Source: JBGFRR01 sp041695045 (GTDB taxonomy: Bacteria > Bacteroidota > Ignavibacteria > UBA10030). Taken from it: a stretch of 64,000 bases of DNA. The first letter of the stretch is position 1; each line of letters begins with the position of its first letter. Positions 53,580 to 60,959 of the stretch are shown in pieces. Location: NCBI GenBank assembly GCA_041695045.1, contig JBGFRR010000128.1, positions 22,077 through 86,076 on the forward strand, written 5' to 3'. Position numbers and translations under genes: made by a program. The notes under the pieces were generated by a model. That model saw nothing but the letters and a program-made list of their open reading frames with translations, made no database searches and was not told where the DNA came from.

Positions 53580-54044
53580 TCACAGTTTCTCATAATCTTC
53601 AAACGTAAACCCTTCGTGCTCCTCACGGGCAACGAGCTTGTACCGTGTTCCAAGAAGATGCTCATACGGTGGGAAGTAGGTATCACCCTCCACTTCTCTG
53701 TCCACAAGCGTCAGATGCAGTTCATCAGCATGCTCGAGTAGTTGGGCGAATATCTCTCCTCCGCCGATCACAAAGACCTTTTCTTCTTTCTCAAGAGCCT
53801 GCAACGCCTGCGCGAGGGCGGGGTAGGTTTCGACATCCGGAATTGTACGTGAGGTCAGCACCACGTTGCGGCGGTTGGGAAGGGGCTTACCGAGCGACTC
53901 AAACGTTTTTCGCCCCATCAACACGACATGGTTGGTGGTCAGACGCTTGAAGCGCTTCAGATCTTCCGAGATATGCCAGGGGAGTTTGCCGTCGTTGCCG
54001 ATGACGCGATTGCGGCTCAACGCGGCAATGATGATGAGCTTCAT
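53580..54044 (-). CDS. folA: dihydrofolate reductase
   Basis: 154 residues starting MKLIIIAALSRNRVIGNDGK with LPWHISEDLKRFKRLT, GRKTFESLGKPLPNRRNVVL and VIGGGEIFAQLL. All the usual binding elements of bacterial DHFR are present. It regenerates tetrahydrofolate using NADPH and partners thyA, encoded 430 bases upstream in the same direction. The THF pool also serves the histidine route in this window. Confidence 0.96.
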   Translation of the reverse strand: MKLIIIAALSRNRVIGNDGKLPWHISEDLKRFKRLTTNHVVLMGRKTFESLGKPLPNRRNVVLTSRTIPDVETYPALAQALQALEKEEKVFVIGGGEIFAQLLEHADELHLTLVDREVEGDTYFPPYEHLLGTRYKLVAREEHEGFTFEDYEKL

Positions 54045-54107
54045 GAATACTTTGAAGGTCGGGCGAGGAGCAGCGAAAGCTTGAGAAAAACAAACTGGTA
54101 AGGAAAA

Positions 54108-54419
54108 CTATTTGCCAGAGTGTCTCTTCAGCCACTGCTCAAACGAGTGCTGACTTTCTCCCGAAGGTTTGCCTACGATAAGGTTTTCAATGCTAATATC
54201 TTCATCAAGGTCTGGCCAGTGGATTCCCTCATTGGCGCCGATGAATCTCCAATTGTCTCTCTCACGCTGTGTTGCGTGAATGAGCCGAGGATACCAAGCA
54301 AGGGGCAATAATATTGTTCGCCCATCAGTGAGGTCAACGGTCAAGGAGTCGTCGTTAATTCTGCCGTCTTTTATTGTTATCCTATGAGTTTTAGCTGTTA
54401 AGAAACTCATTCCATCCAT
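54108..54419 (-). CDS. DUF2442-type protein
   Basis: About 103 residues from the ATG at 54419, which has GAGGAA upstream; an ATG at 54410 is equally possible. The text INDDSLTVDLTDGRTILLPL followed by WYPRLIHATQRERDNWRFIG and GIHWPDLDEDISIENLI is the DUF2442 pattern. That family often sits beside DUF4160 genes in toxin-antitoxin-like pairs, but no partner is here. Composition is more AT-rich than folA and thyA on either side, so it is probably an inserted gene splitting the folate pair. Confidence 0.7.
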   Translation of the reverse strand: MDGMSFLTAKTHRITIKDGRINDDSLTVDLTDGRTILLPLAWYPRLIHATQRERDNWRFIGANEGIHWPDLDEDISIENLIVGKPSGESQHSFEQWLKRHSGK

Positions 54420-54476
54420 GCAAAAGGATTTCCTCTTCGAGAACAGCGACAAATCGTTTCCTTTGGCTGATTAACT

Positions 54477-55289
54477 TCACACCGCCACCTCGAACTTGAT
54501 CGGCTCGTCGCACTCGTATCCGACCAGCTCGAAATCTTCAAACCGCAGTTCGTCTACCGGCTTGCGGGTGATGATGAGGCGCGGCCGCGGTTTGGGCGTG
54601 CGCTTCAATTGCTCGCGCAGTCCGTCGACGTGATTCACATAGATGTGGGCGTCGACGATGGTGTGGCTGAAGGAACCCAATTCGAGATTCACCTCCTGCG
54701 CGATGGCCTGCGTGAGGAGCGCGTAGGCGGCGATGTTGAACGGAATGCCGATTGCAATGTCGCCCGAGCGCTGGGTGAGATGGCAGTGCAGCCGTTCGTC
54801 TTGCACGTTAAACGCGAAGGTGTAGTGGCAGGGAGGAAGTTTGCTTGTGAGCGCGTTGCCGGGCTCCCACGCCGAAATCACCATGCGGCGGGAGTTCGGG
54901 TTCGTTTTCAGAAGTTTGATGACCTCCGCGATTTGATCAATTTCTTTGACCTCGTAATGGCCCGTCTTCGGGTTGATCTGCGCGCTCGGGAAGCGCCGCC
55001 AGTAGCGCCCGTAGGCAGTATCAAGATTGCCGTTCTCGTCCGCCCATGCATCCCAAATCTTGGTGTGCTTGCGCAAGTTGCGAATGTGATCCTCTCCCGA
55101 AAGATACCAGAGCACTTCTTGAAGGATTGCCTTGAAGTTCATCTTCTTCGTGGTGAGGAGCGGAAACCCCTCGCTCAGGTCAATCTTGAGATACTCTGAG
55201 AAGGTGGAAATCGTATTAACTCCGGTGCGATTCTTTTTGAGCGTCCCTTTGTTTAGGACCCGCTCGACGAGGTCAAGATATTCGCGCAT
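54477..55289 (-). CDS. thyA: thymidylate synthase
   Basis: 270 residues, the classical ThyA (not ThyX). Nucleophile Cys154 in LPPCHYTFAFNVQ, the phosphate-binding RSGDIAIGIPFNIAAYALL and the C-terminal EVAV-like end (FEVAV) are present. It converts dUMP to dTMP with 5,10-methylene-THF. A TAnnTTTG promoter element lies 62 bases upstream. folA lies downstream, interrupted by the DUF2442 gene. Confidence 0.96.
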   Translation of the reverse strand: MREYLDLVERVLNKGTLKKNRTGVNTISTFSEYLKIDLSEGFPLLTTKKMNFKAILQEVLWYLSGEDHIRNLRKHTKIWDAWADENGNLDTAYGRYWRRFPSAQINPKTGHYEVKEIDQIAEVIKLLKTNPNSRRMVISAWEPGNALTSKLPPCHYTFAFNVQDERLHCHLTQRSGDIAIGIPFNIAAYALLTQAIAQEVNLELGSFSHTIVDAHIYVNHVDGLREQLKRTPKPRPRLIITRKPVDELRFEDFELVGYECDEPIKFEVAV

Positions 55290-55350
55290 GGACTATCCGT
55301 TAGTTCACGACGACAAGAATGAATTGTGCTTTTTCGCTATAACGATTGGT

Positions 55351-55381
55351 CAAATATACTGCAGGGCAATGCAAAAGGCAA
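55351..55381 (-). promoter_or_regulatory. Bacteroidota-type promoter of thyA
   Basis: On the minus strand, TTG (55381-55379), 20 bases, TATATTTG (55358-55351): an exact TTG-N20-TAnnTTTG arrangement, 62 bases before the thyA ATG. Confidence 0.55.
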
Positions 55382-55406
55382 TCTTCGACCGGAGTGGCAC
55401 GACTCG

Positions 55407-56306
55407 CTACAGCGCGTAGTTGAGGATCTTGGAAACGAGCTTGGCTGTCGTGAGGTCGGGATGATGGAGTCCCTTCATGGGCGCAAGCTCCACCACATCG
55501 AAGCCGACGATGCGTTTGGCCTTACCGACTTTCCGCAAGCACTGCATCACCTCGTGCCAGAAGAGGCCGTTTGGCTCGGGCGTTCCTGTGGCCGGCATCA
55601 TGGAGGGGTCGAAGCTATCCACATCGAACGTAACATACACGTTATCGGTGAGGTGAGCAACGACCTCATCGTCCCAATATTTCAGCAGGCGGGTGTATTT
55701 GCCCTCCCGGATTTCATGGGCGTAGAGGGTGTGGACGCCGTGCTCGCGGATGTATTCCGCTTCCTCCTTACATTGCGCCCGGATGCCTACCTGGACGACG
55801 TGGTGCGGGTCGATGAACTCGCACACTCTGGCCATCACGCTGGCATGGCTGAACGTGTTGCCCTGATACTCGGCTCGGAGGTCGGAGTGGGCGTCGAACT
55901 GGATGACGGAGAGATTCGGATAGCGTTTCGCATGTGCCGCCACACACGCCGACGTGATCGTGTGCTCGCCGCCGAGGGTGACGATGAACTTGTTGCGCTC
56001 TACAAGGTCGTGGACGATGCCGTGCAGAAATTCGAGTGCCTGAGCGTCTTTTTTCGTGCCAAAGCGAAGCGGAGCTAGCGTCGCGATACCGACTTCTTTA
56101 TAAAGCTCGCGTCCCGTTTCTTCGTCGTAGAGTTCGACGTATTGCGATGCGTGCAGGATGGCGTGCGGGCCGTTTTTCGTTCCGCCGCCGTAGCTCACCG
56201 TCGCTTCATACGGCGCAGGGAGGATAACGACTTTCGACTTGTCGAACGTGCTGTACCGTTCTTCAATAGCGAGGAAATTCGATTTGTTGTCGAGCGTTTT
56301 GTACAT
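55407..56306 (-). CDS. speB: agmatinase / ureohydrolase
   Basis: 299 residues. The manganese ligands are visible in GGEHTITSACV, QFDAHSDLRAEYQGN and VTFDVDSFDPSMMPATGTPE, the three ureohydrolase signatures. The NTFSHASVM text after the second motif favours agmatinase over arginase, giving putrescine and urea from agmatine. No arginine decarboxylase is in the window, so the substrate is from family resemblance only. Confidence 0.88.
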   Translation of the reverse strand: MYKTLDNKSNFLAIEERYSTFDKSKVVILPAPYEATVSYGGGTKNGPHAILHASQYVELYDEETGRELYKEVGIATLAPLRFGTKKDAQALEFLHGIVHDLVERNKFIVTLGGEHTITSACVAAHAKRYPNLSVIQFDAHSDLRAEYQGNTFSHASVMARVCEFIDPHHVVQVGIRAQCKEEAEYIREHGVHTLYAHEIREGKYTRLLKYWDDEVVAHLTDNVYVTFDVDSFDPSMMPATGTPEPNGLFWHEVMQCLRKVGKAKRIVGFDVVELAPMKGLHHPDLTTAKLVSKILNYAL

Positions 56307-56373
56307 GTGCGGTTAGGGTTGATGGGAGGGGTGTCAATATAGACGAAAGGCTGAGGAAATGCAACGCCTTCGC

Positions 56374-56402
56374 TTGACAAAGTTCGTAATACTCGCGATA
56401 AT
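56374..56402 (+). promoter_or_regulatory. sigma-70-like promoter
   Basis: TTGACA (56374-56379), exactly 17 bases, GATAAT (56397-56402). The ATG at 56421 is only 18 bases beyond the -10, so the transcript would have a very short leader. Confidence 0.55.
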
Positions 56403-56420
56403 GCGGCCGCATCCGACCTC

Positions 56421-56936
56421 ATGACAACCGTTCAACGCACCTATCTCATCGTTGTCAGCCTCGTAACTCTGTGGTGTCTAGCCATCGTTGCCGCGCCGCT
56501 TGCGAGCGCGTGGTTGGGACGTGAACATACAGTTGCCGCGTCCCTCTATTCATTCTTGAACCGCATCTGTCATCAGATTGCCGAGCGCTCATTCTCCATC
56601 GCCGGCGAGCCGTTTAGTGTCTGCATCCGCTGTTCGTCTCTCTACGGCGCGTTCCTCATCGGATTGTTCACTATGCCCGCGTTACCGAAGGCGCGCGTGA
56701 CGAACATCCCGCCCCCGCTGTGGCTTCTCATCGCCATCGCACCTATGGTTGTGGATGTCATCCTACAGGTTTTCGGATTGCATCCGAGTACAACGTTCAC
56801 GCGCATCGTCACCGGGTCGGCGGTGGGACTGGTGCTTCCGTTCTATCTGCTTCCGCCGTTGTTCGAAGCCGTGCAGAGTTTCCGTCATCAACTCATTCAT
56901 CGGGGAGGTTCAATCCATGCTCGAAAAACCGAGTAA
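56421..56936 (+). CDS. DUF2085 membrane protein
   Basis: 171 residues with four or so membrane helices (YLIVVSLVTLWCLAIVAAPL; PPPLWLLIAIAPMVVDVILQ). Between the first and second is NRICHQIAERSFSIAGEPF followed by CIRCSSLYGAF: the Cys-His...Cys-x2-Cys pattern of DUF2085. The family is widespread and uncharacterised; the cysteines and histidine suggest a metal or haem site. It overlaps the next gene by 20 bases. Confidence 0.85.
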   Translation: MTTVQRTYLIVVSLVTLWCLAIVAAPLASAWLGREHTVAASLYSFLNRICHQIAERSFSIAGEPFSVCIRCSSLYGAFLIGLFTMPALPKARVTNIPPPLWLLIAIAPMVVDVILQVFGLHPSTTFTRIVTGSAVGLVLPFYLLPPLFEAVQSFRHQLIHRGGSIHARKTE

Positions 56937-57465
56937 AGTTCGGTCGGCTGCTCTTGCCGGCTCGGCCATCGGCATTGTTTCCGGCGTGCCCGGACTGAAT
57001 CTAATCAACTGCTGTTGTTGCGCGGGCATTATCCTCGGAGGAATGCTCGGCGTCTATTTGTATCGGGAGGAATTTCGTGAAGGCATGCCGCCGCTTGAGT
57101 CTTCCGACGGCCTTATCGTCGGCCTTCTTGCAGGCATCGTAGGAGCCTTCGCATCAACGGTTATGAGCCTCATGATTCTCCTGATGTTCGGTGCTGTCGA
57201 GGTCGAATTTATGCGCGGCATCATCGAGCGAGTGCTTGAATCGCTCGAAGAAGCAGGTACGCTTCCCGGTGAAGTAGGCAACGAGATCCGCCGACAGCTT
57301 GAGCAAAGCCTCGAAGAGGCCGCGACGGTTACCGGTGTCTTGGGCAGTCTGTTGATCAACCTCATCATCTATCCGATTTTCGGATTGTTAGGCGGGCTGT
57401 TGGGGTACGCACTCTTCAAGCCAAAGCCACCCCTTCAATACGTTCCACCCGCGACCATGGGATAA
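56917..57465 (+). CDS. glycine-rich membrane protein, conserved hypothetical
   Basis: 182 residues from the ATG behind GGGGAGG, overlapping the DUF2085 gene end. Membrane segments are SAALAGSAIGIVSGVPGLNL, CCCCAGIILGGMLGVYLY, LIVGLLAGIVGAFASTVM and a C-terminal LLINLIIYPIFGLLGGLLGY. The stretch NLINCCCCAGIILGG is a run of four cysteines at a membrane face. A charged helix separates the two hydrophobic halves. Genes with this design accompany DUF2085 in other FCB genomes to my memory, but the role is unknown. Confidence 0.75.
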   Translation: MLEKPSKVRSAALAGSAIGIVSGVPGLNLINCCCCAGIILGGMLGVYLYREEFREGMPPLESSDGLIVGLLAGIVGAFASTVMSLMILLMFGAVEVEFMRGIIERVLESLEEAGTLPGEVGNEIRRQLEQSLEEAATVTGVLGSLLINLIIYPIFGLLGGLLGYALFKPKPPLQYVPPATMG

Positions 57466-57538
57466 GAGGTGAAAGTATACCGGCGGGATGGAGAATCAGG
57501 TATGACCATCCATCGGTGGGTGAATGACACGCGCTCGA

Positions 57539-58870
57539 CTACCGCTTCATCAACTCTAACACCGCCGTCGTGAGCGCGGTTACTCCCGTTCTGATTGCCG
57601 GTTCGGGCAGCGGCGCGAATTCACTGGAGTGCAGCGAAGGCAGCGGCTTCCCTTCCGACGCAAACCGCTGTTTTTTCTCGGGGTCCACTCCCCCTAACCA
57701 GAACAAACTGATGGGAATGTCTCCCCCCAACGCAAACCGTCCGAAATCCTCGCCTCCCATCACCGGCTCTTTCTCAACAACGTTGTCGTTCCCCAACACC
57801 TTCTGCAATGCACGCGTGAGTCGCTGCGTGAGCTGCGGGTCGTTGTAGGTGGCCGGCGTAAATTCATCCTCGTTCACCGCGACGATTGGCGCGCGCTCCT
57901 GCGGCACTCCGGCTGCCAACGCCACGTTCTTCGTGATGCGCTCGATAGAGGCCAGAACATTCTTCCGAACTTCTTCCGTATACGACCGCACGGTGAGCTG
58001 CATGTGAACGTCATCGGGGATGATGTTGTGCTTCGTCCCGCCGTGAATGGAACCGACGGTCACGACAACTGGGTCGAACGGTGAAGTCTCGCGGCTCACA
58101 ATCGTCTGCAACGCCAACACCACTTGTGCCGCGATGACGATGGGGTCTTTCGTCGTGTGAGGGTATGCCCCGTGCCCGCCCGCGCCGCGAATGGTAATAT
58201 CGACGGAGTTGACGTTGGCCAGCGCAAAGCCCTCCCGGTAGCCGACCTTGCCGGCTTCAAGCGACGCGTCCGTGTGGAGAGCGATGACGTAATCGGGTTT
58301 TGGGAATCGCGTGTAGAGGCCGTCGTCCAACATTGCCCGTGCGCCCGTGCCTCGTTCTTCAGCGGGCTGCCCAATCATAACCAGCATGCCCCGCCAGCGG
58401 TCTTTCATGCCGGCAAGAAGCCGTGCAGCGCCGAGAAAGCACGTCATGTGGAGGTCGTGGCCGCAGGCGTGCATCACGCGCACCTCTTCACCGGCTTCAT
58501 TGTTCATCGTAGCTTTACTGGCGTAGGGAAGGCCGGTCTTCTCTTCAACGGGCAGAGCGTCGAGGTCGGTGCGAAGCATGACCGTTGGACCGCGGCCGTT
58601 CCTTAGCACTCCCACAACGCCAAACGATGTGAGGCTGGGCTGGCGATACGTTCCGACCCGCTCTGTAACCTCAAAGCCCAACCGCCGGAGTTCCTCCGCG
58701 ATAAACGAGGCCGTTCGCTCCTCGAAATGAGAAAGCTCCGGATTGCTATGCAGGTGCTTGTAGGTCTCCACGAGCGAAGGAAGCTCGCGCTTCAGCAGAT
58801 CGTCGAACGGCTGAGCGTGCGCAAGAGAAACGAACGTAATCCATAGTGTCAATGCGAAGGAGAATCTCAT
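57539..58870 (-). CDS. secreted M20-family amidohydrolase
   Basis: 443 residues with a signal peptide (FALTLWITFVSLAHAQ). M20D landmarks: DLDALPVEEKTGLPYASK, MHACGHDLHMTCFLGAARLL, GQPAEERGTGARAML and PVMGGEDFGRFAL, with the dimetal Cys/His/Glu set. These hydrolyse N-acyl amino acids such as hippurate or indole-acyl conjugates. Export to the periplasm and a following M28 peptidase (13 bases upstream on the same strand) suggest use of external peptides or acyl-amino acids. Confidence 0.92.
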   Translation of the reverse strand: MRFSFALTLWITFVSLAHAQPFDDLLKRELPSLVETYKHLHSNPELSHFEERTASFIAEELRRLGFEVTERVGTYRQPSLTSFGVVGVLRNGRGPTVMLRTDLDALPVEEKTGLPYASKATMNNEAGEEVRVMHACGHDLHMTCFLGAARLLAGMKDRWRGMLVMIGQPAEERGTGARAMLDDGLYTRFPKPDYVIALHTDASLEAGKVGYREGFALANVNSVDITIRGAGGHGAYPHTTKDPIVIAAQVVLALQTIVSRETSPFDPVVVTVGSIHGGTKHNIIPDDVHMQLTVRSYTEEVRKNVLASIERITKNVALAAGVPQERAPIVAVNEDEFTPATYNDPQLTQRLTRALQKVLGNDNVVEKEPVMGGEDFGRFALGGDIPISLFWLGGVDPEKKQRFASEGKPLPSLHSSEFAPLPEPAIRTGVTALTTAVLELMKR

Positions 58871-58883
58871 GGTGCTGCTCTCC

Positions 58884-59762
58884 TCAATCGTTGAGTGAAT
58901 CGTTGAGCAGGTGAAGGATGGTCTTTGTGAATTCGAACGACGCGGCTAATGCGGTGGGAGAAACGTACACAGCCGAATCGCGCGGTGTATGCATCACCTC
59001 CAACACGCGAGGAGGTTGTGCACGATCGCCGGTCCCGCTGAGCAACGCTGTGAGTCTCTCCGCATCTCCCTTCGGGACAATGGAGAGCGAGATATTCTCT
59101 AACGATGCGGCGGCAAACGAAAGGTGGTCGGAGCCGGGATAGAGCGCGACGGCGTGGAGGGGATACCTCACCTGTGCCGCAGCCTTGCGCACAAACGGCA
59201 TGATGACGTCGTCATCCCCGCCGCCCACAGGACCGACGTACAACTCTTCACCCGTTCCCACAACATCAAGATTGATCATCGCGAGATGCCGCGGACGCTC
59301 TGCATAGCGGGCAACGTAGACCGCAGAGCCTACCAGCCCAACTTCTTCCTGGTCGAAGAAACAAAAGTCGATGCTGAAGTTCCATTGCCGGTCGCGGAGA
59401 TACTCGATGAGTCCCAGCACAACAGCGACCCCCCCACCGTTGTCGTTCGCGCCTGGGGAGTTCGCTACGGCGTCGGCATGCGCGCCAACCACGACGTGCT
59501 TTGCCCCGCTCCCCATCCGCACGATGATATTCTCCCCTTTGAACTTGCGCGTTCGTTCGCCGCGTGTGACCGTCGTATCGAACGGCATCGTTCTGTAAAC
59601 AACGCCAAGCTGCTGAAGCTGCTTTTTGATGTACGCGAGCCGTCCCTCGTGCGATCGACCCTGGATGCGCTCCACATGACTGAAGAGCTTTTGACCGATA
59701 TGCGGGTCGTTCGGTTGGAAGAAGAGGAACGCGAGGAAGGGAAGAACAAAAAGTTTGTGCAT
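58884..59762 (-). CDS. secreted M28-family aminopeptidase
   Basis: 292 residues. Signal peptide (LFVLPFLAFLFFQ), then the M28 zinc motifs: VVVGAHADAVANSPGANDNG (His and Asp), FFDQEEVGLVGSAVYVA (Glu pair) and the late PGSDHLSFA. These dinuclear zinc exopeptidases remove N-terminal residues from peptides. It is the first gene of a two-gene minus-strand unit with the M20 hydrolase. Confidence 0.9.
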   Translation of the reverse strand: MHKLFVLPFLAFLFFQPNDPHIGQKLFSHVERIQGRSHEGRLAYIKKQLQQLGVVYRTMPFDTTVTRGERTRKFKGENIIVRMGSGAKHVVVGAHADAVANSPGANDNGGGVAVVLGLIEYLRDRQWNFSIDFCFFDQEEVGLVGSAVYVARYAERPRHLAMINLDVVGTGEELYVGPVGGGDDDVIMPFVRKAAAQVRYPLHAVALYPGSDHLSFAAASLENISLSIVPKGDAERLTALLSGTGDRAQPPRVLEVMHTPRDSAVYVSPTALAASFEFTKTILHLLNDSLND

Positions 59763-59891
59763 GGATGTTCCTGAGTGCGATGATGATAGGAAAACGATGA
59801 GATTCGGGAGTGAACCCCCTCACAACTATTTGCCCCCTGGTTACGTGGCGTTGACTTTTCCGAAGTTCGCTGACGTCTCGGAGTATAGCGA

Positions 59892-60155
59892 TTGTATTCA
59901 GTCCGCATTCTAAAACCCGCCATTCGGGAGCTTGAGAGACTCGATCATTCAACCTCCGAACGGATTGCTGATCGAATTCAATGGCTCTCGGAGCACCTCG
60001 ATTCGACAAAACTCTTCCCGTTGAAAGGTAAACTGTAAGGACTCTTTAAGGTTCGAGAATGTTCTTATCGAATCGTCTTTGAGATCTTGAAGAACGAGCA
60101 AACGATCGTTATCCACGCGATCGGTCACCATCGGGAAATCTACAAACGTCGATAG
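59892..60155 (+). pseudogene. RelE/ParE-type toxin gene with internal stop
   Basis: One frame, from TTG at 59892, reads LYSVRILKPAIRELERLDHS, then SERIADRIQWLSEHL and LFPLKGKL, meets TAA at 60036-60038, and continues GLFKVRECSYRIVFEILKN, TIVIHAIGHHREIYKRR to TAG at 60153. This is a complete RelE/ParE fold (KGKLxGLFKVRxxxYRIVFEI, IGHRxxIY) with a single nonsense codon where a Ser/Glu-type codon is usual. Just upstream, VDFSEVR-stop-RLGV-stop (59852-59888) looks like the C-terminal end of the partner antitoxin, also broken. A 109-codon open frame on the other strand is a shadow. Confidence 0.75.
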
Positions 60156-60281
60156 TTGCAGAACAACCTTTCTTACCGATGACCCTCTCTTCGTAATCTC
60201 TCCTCTCTGATTGTCGCTTAAGAGTTGTGCCCCAAAACGCCTTATCAACTGAACTATGCATCCGCCAGAACATTGCACTCT

Positions 60282-60578
60282 TCATTGTGGAAACTCGGTT
60301 TCGAGTTTGTTGCTGACACGTTGGAAGAGAGCATCAAGCTTGCGTTGCCGTGCTCGGTTCGTTTCGTGATTGGCTACGGCTGCGATACAACCAAGAAGTT
60401 CATCAAGGTCGTAGGCGTTCATTTGGATTGAGATTCGGTTCCCTTTGACTGTTGCGAGCTTGAATTGCTTCTCGATGTCAGAATCTATGCTGGAAAGACC
60501 CAGAATCAAATCCCGATCATCAAGAGTGAACGCAATCGGTTTGAGTTGCTCGTGAGGGTCAGTAGCTGGAACGTTCAT
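60282..60578 (-). CDS. 98-residue protein of unknown function
   Basis: Begins MNVPATDPHEQLKPIAFTLD, then SSIDSDIEKQFKLATVKGNR, YDLDELLGCIAAVANHETNR and a helix ending FQRVSNKLETEF. The (D/E)L(D/E)ELLGxIAAxANH text recalls small ORFs found beside plasmid pRiA4b ORF-3-like genes, but this is a weak, memory-based resemblance. Composition is AT-rich like the rest of this end. It lies between the dead toxin and the palindrome-rich gap. Confidence 0.5.
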   Translation of the reverse strand: MNVPATDPHEQLKPIAFTLDDRDLILGLSSIDSDIEKQFKLATVKGNRISIQMNAYDLDELLGCIAAVANHETNRARQRKLDALFQRVSNKLETEFPQ

Positions 60579-60959
60579 TGTCTGAATAACACTTCGATTT
60601 GAGTATTTTGACAGCCCGGAGAAATGCCCAACTCAGCTCGCACCGCACACGGCTTTTCGTTGGGGTTGCTGACCTTTCTGTTTTGTGCTAATTGCACTTC
60701 CGCAGCAGCGCCATGACGCCTAACGTGTGGTGTAGCCACGCAGCGGTTTTTGCCGCTATCGAACGATGCGCCGAAGGGCGCTATCAATCCCGACGCTTTG
60801 CGTCGGGACGCCCGAAGCCGCAAACCAACACGCCTGCCTGCCGGCAGGCAAGCGACAGGCAGGCGTGCCCGACGCAGGCGGGGAGGTTTTCCATTGTACA
60901 GCTCAACTATTCTTCCCTTCCTCTTTATAGGTTCTGTTAGGCGAAGTGTTTTTTTTGCG
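60579..60959. other. palindrome-rich gap with attC-like core sites
   Basis: No gene supported. GCCTAAC (60718-60724) and GTTAGGC (60936-60942) are exact complements and fit the RYYYAAC / GTTRRRY core consensus of integron attC sites, facing as in a cassette end on the minus strand, 17 bases after the restriction gene stop. Between them are hairpins AGCGG/CCGCT (60742-60757), GCGCC GAAG GGCGC (60768-60781), TCCCGACGC TTT GCGTCGGGA (60788-60808) and CACGCCTGCCTG/CAGGCAGGCGTG (60829-60867). Confidence 0.55.
60742..60867. repeat. cluster of four palindromic hairpins
   Basis: Four successive perfect stems of 5, 5, 9 and 12 base pairs. The last shares CGCCTGCCTG and CAGGCAGGCG with the hflX element at 47890-47949. 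Confidence 0.7.

Noticed and set aside
53446..53595. 50-codon plus frame after the 87-residue gene
   Set aside because: No family resemblance, overlaps the end of folA on the other strand, and has no ribosome site.
59949..60278. 109-codon minus-strand frame
   Set aside because: It is opposite the RelE/ParE remnant, whose plus-strand translation matches the family on both sides of the stop codon.
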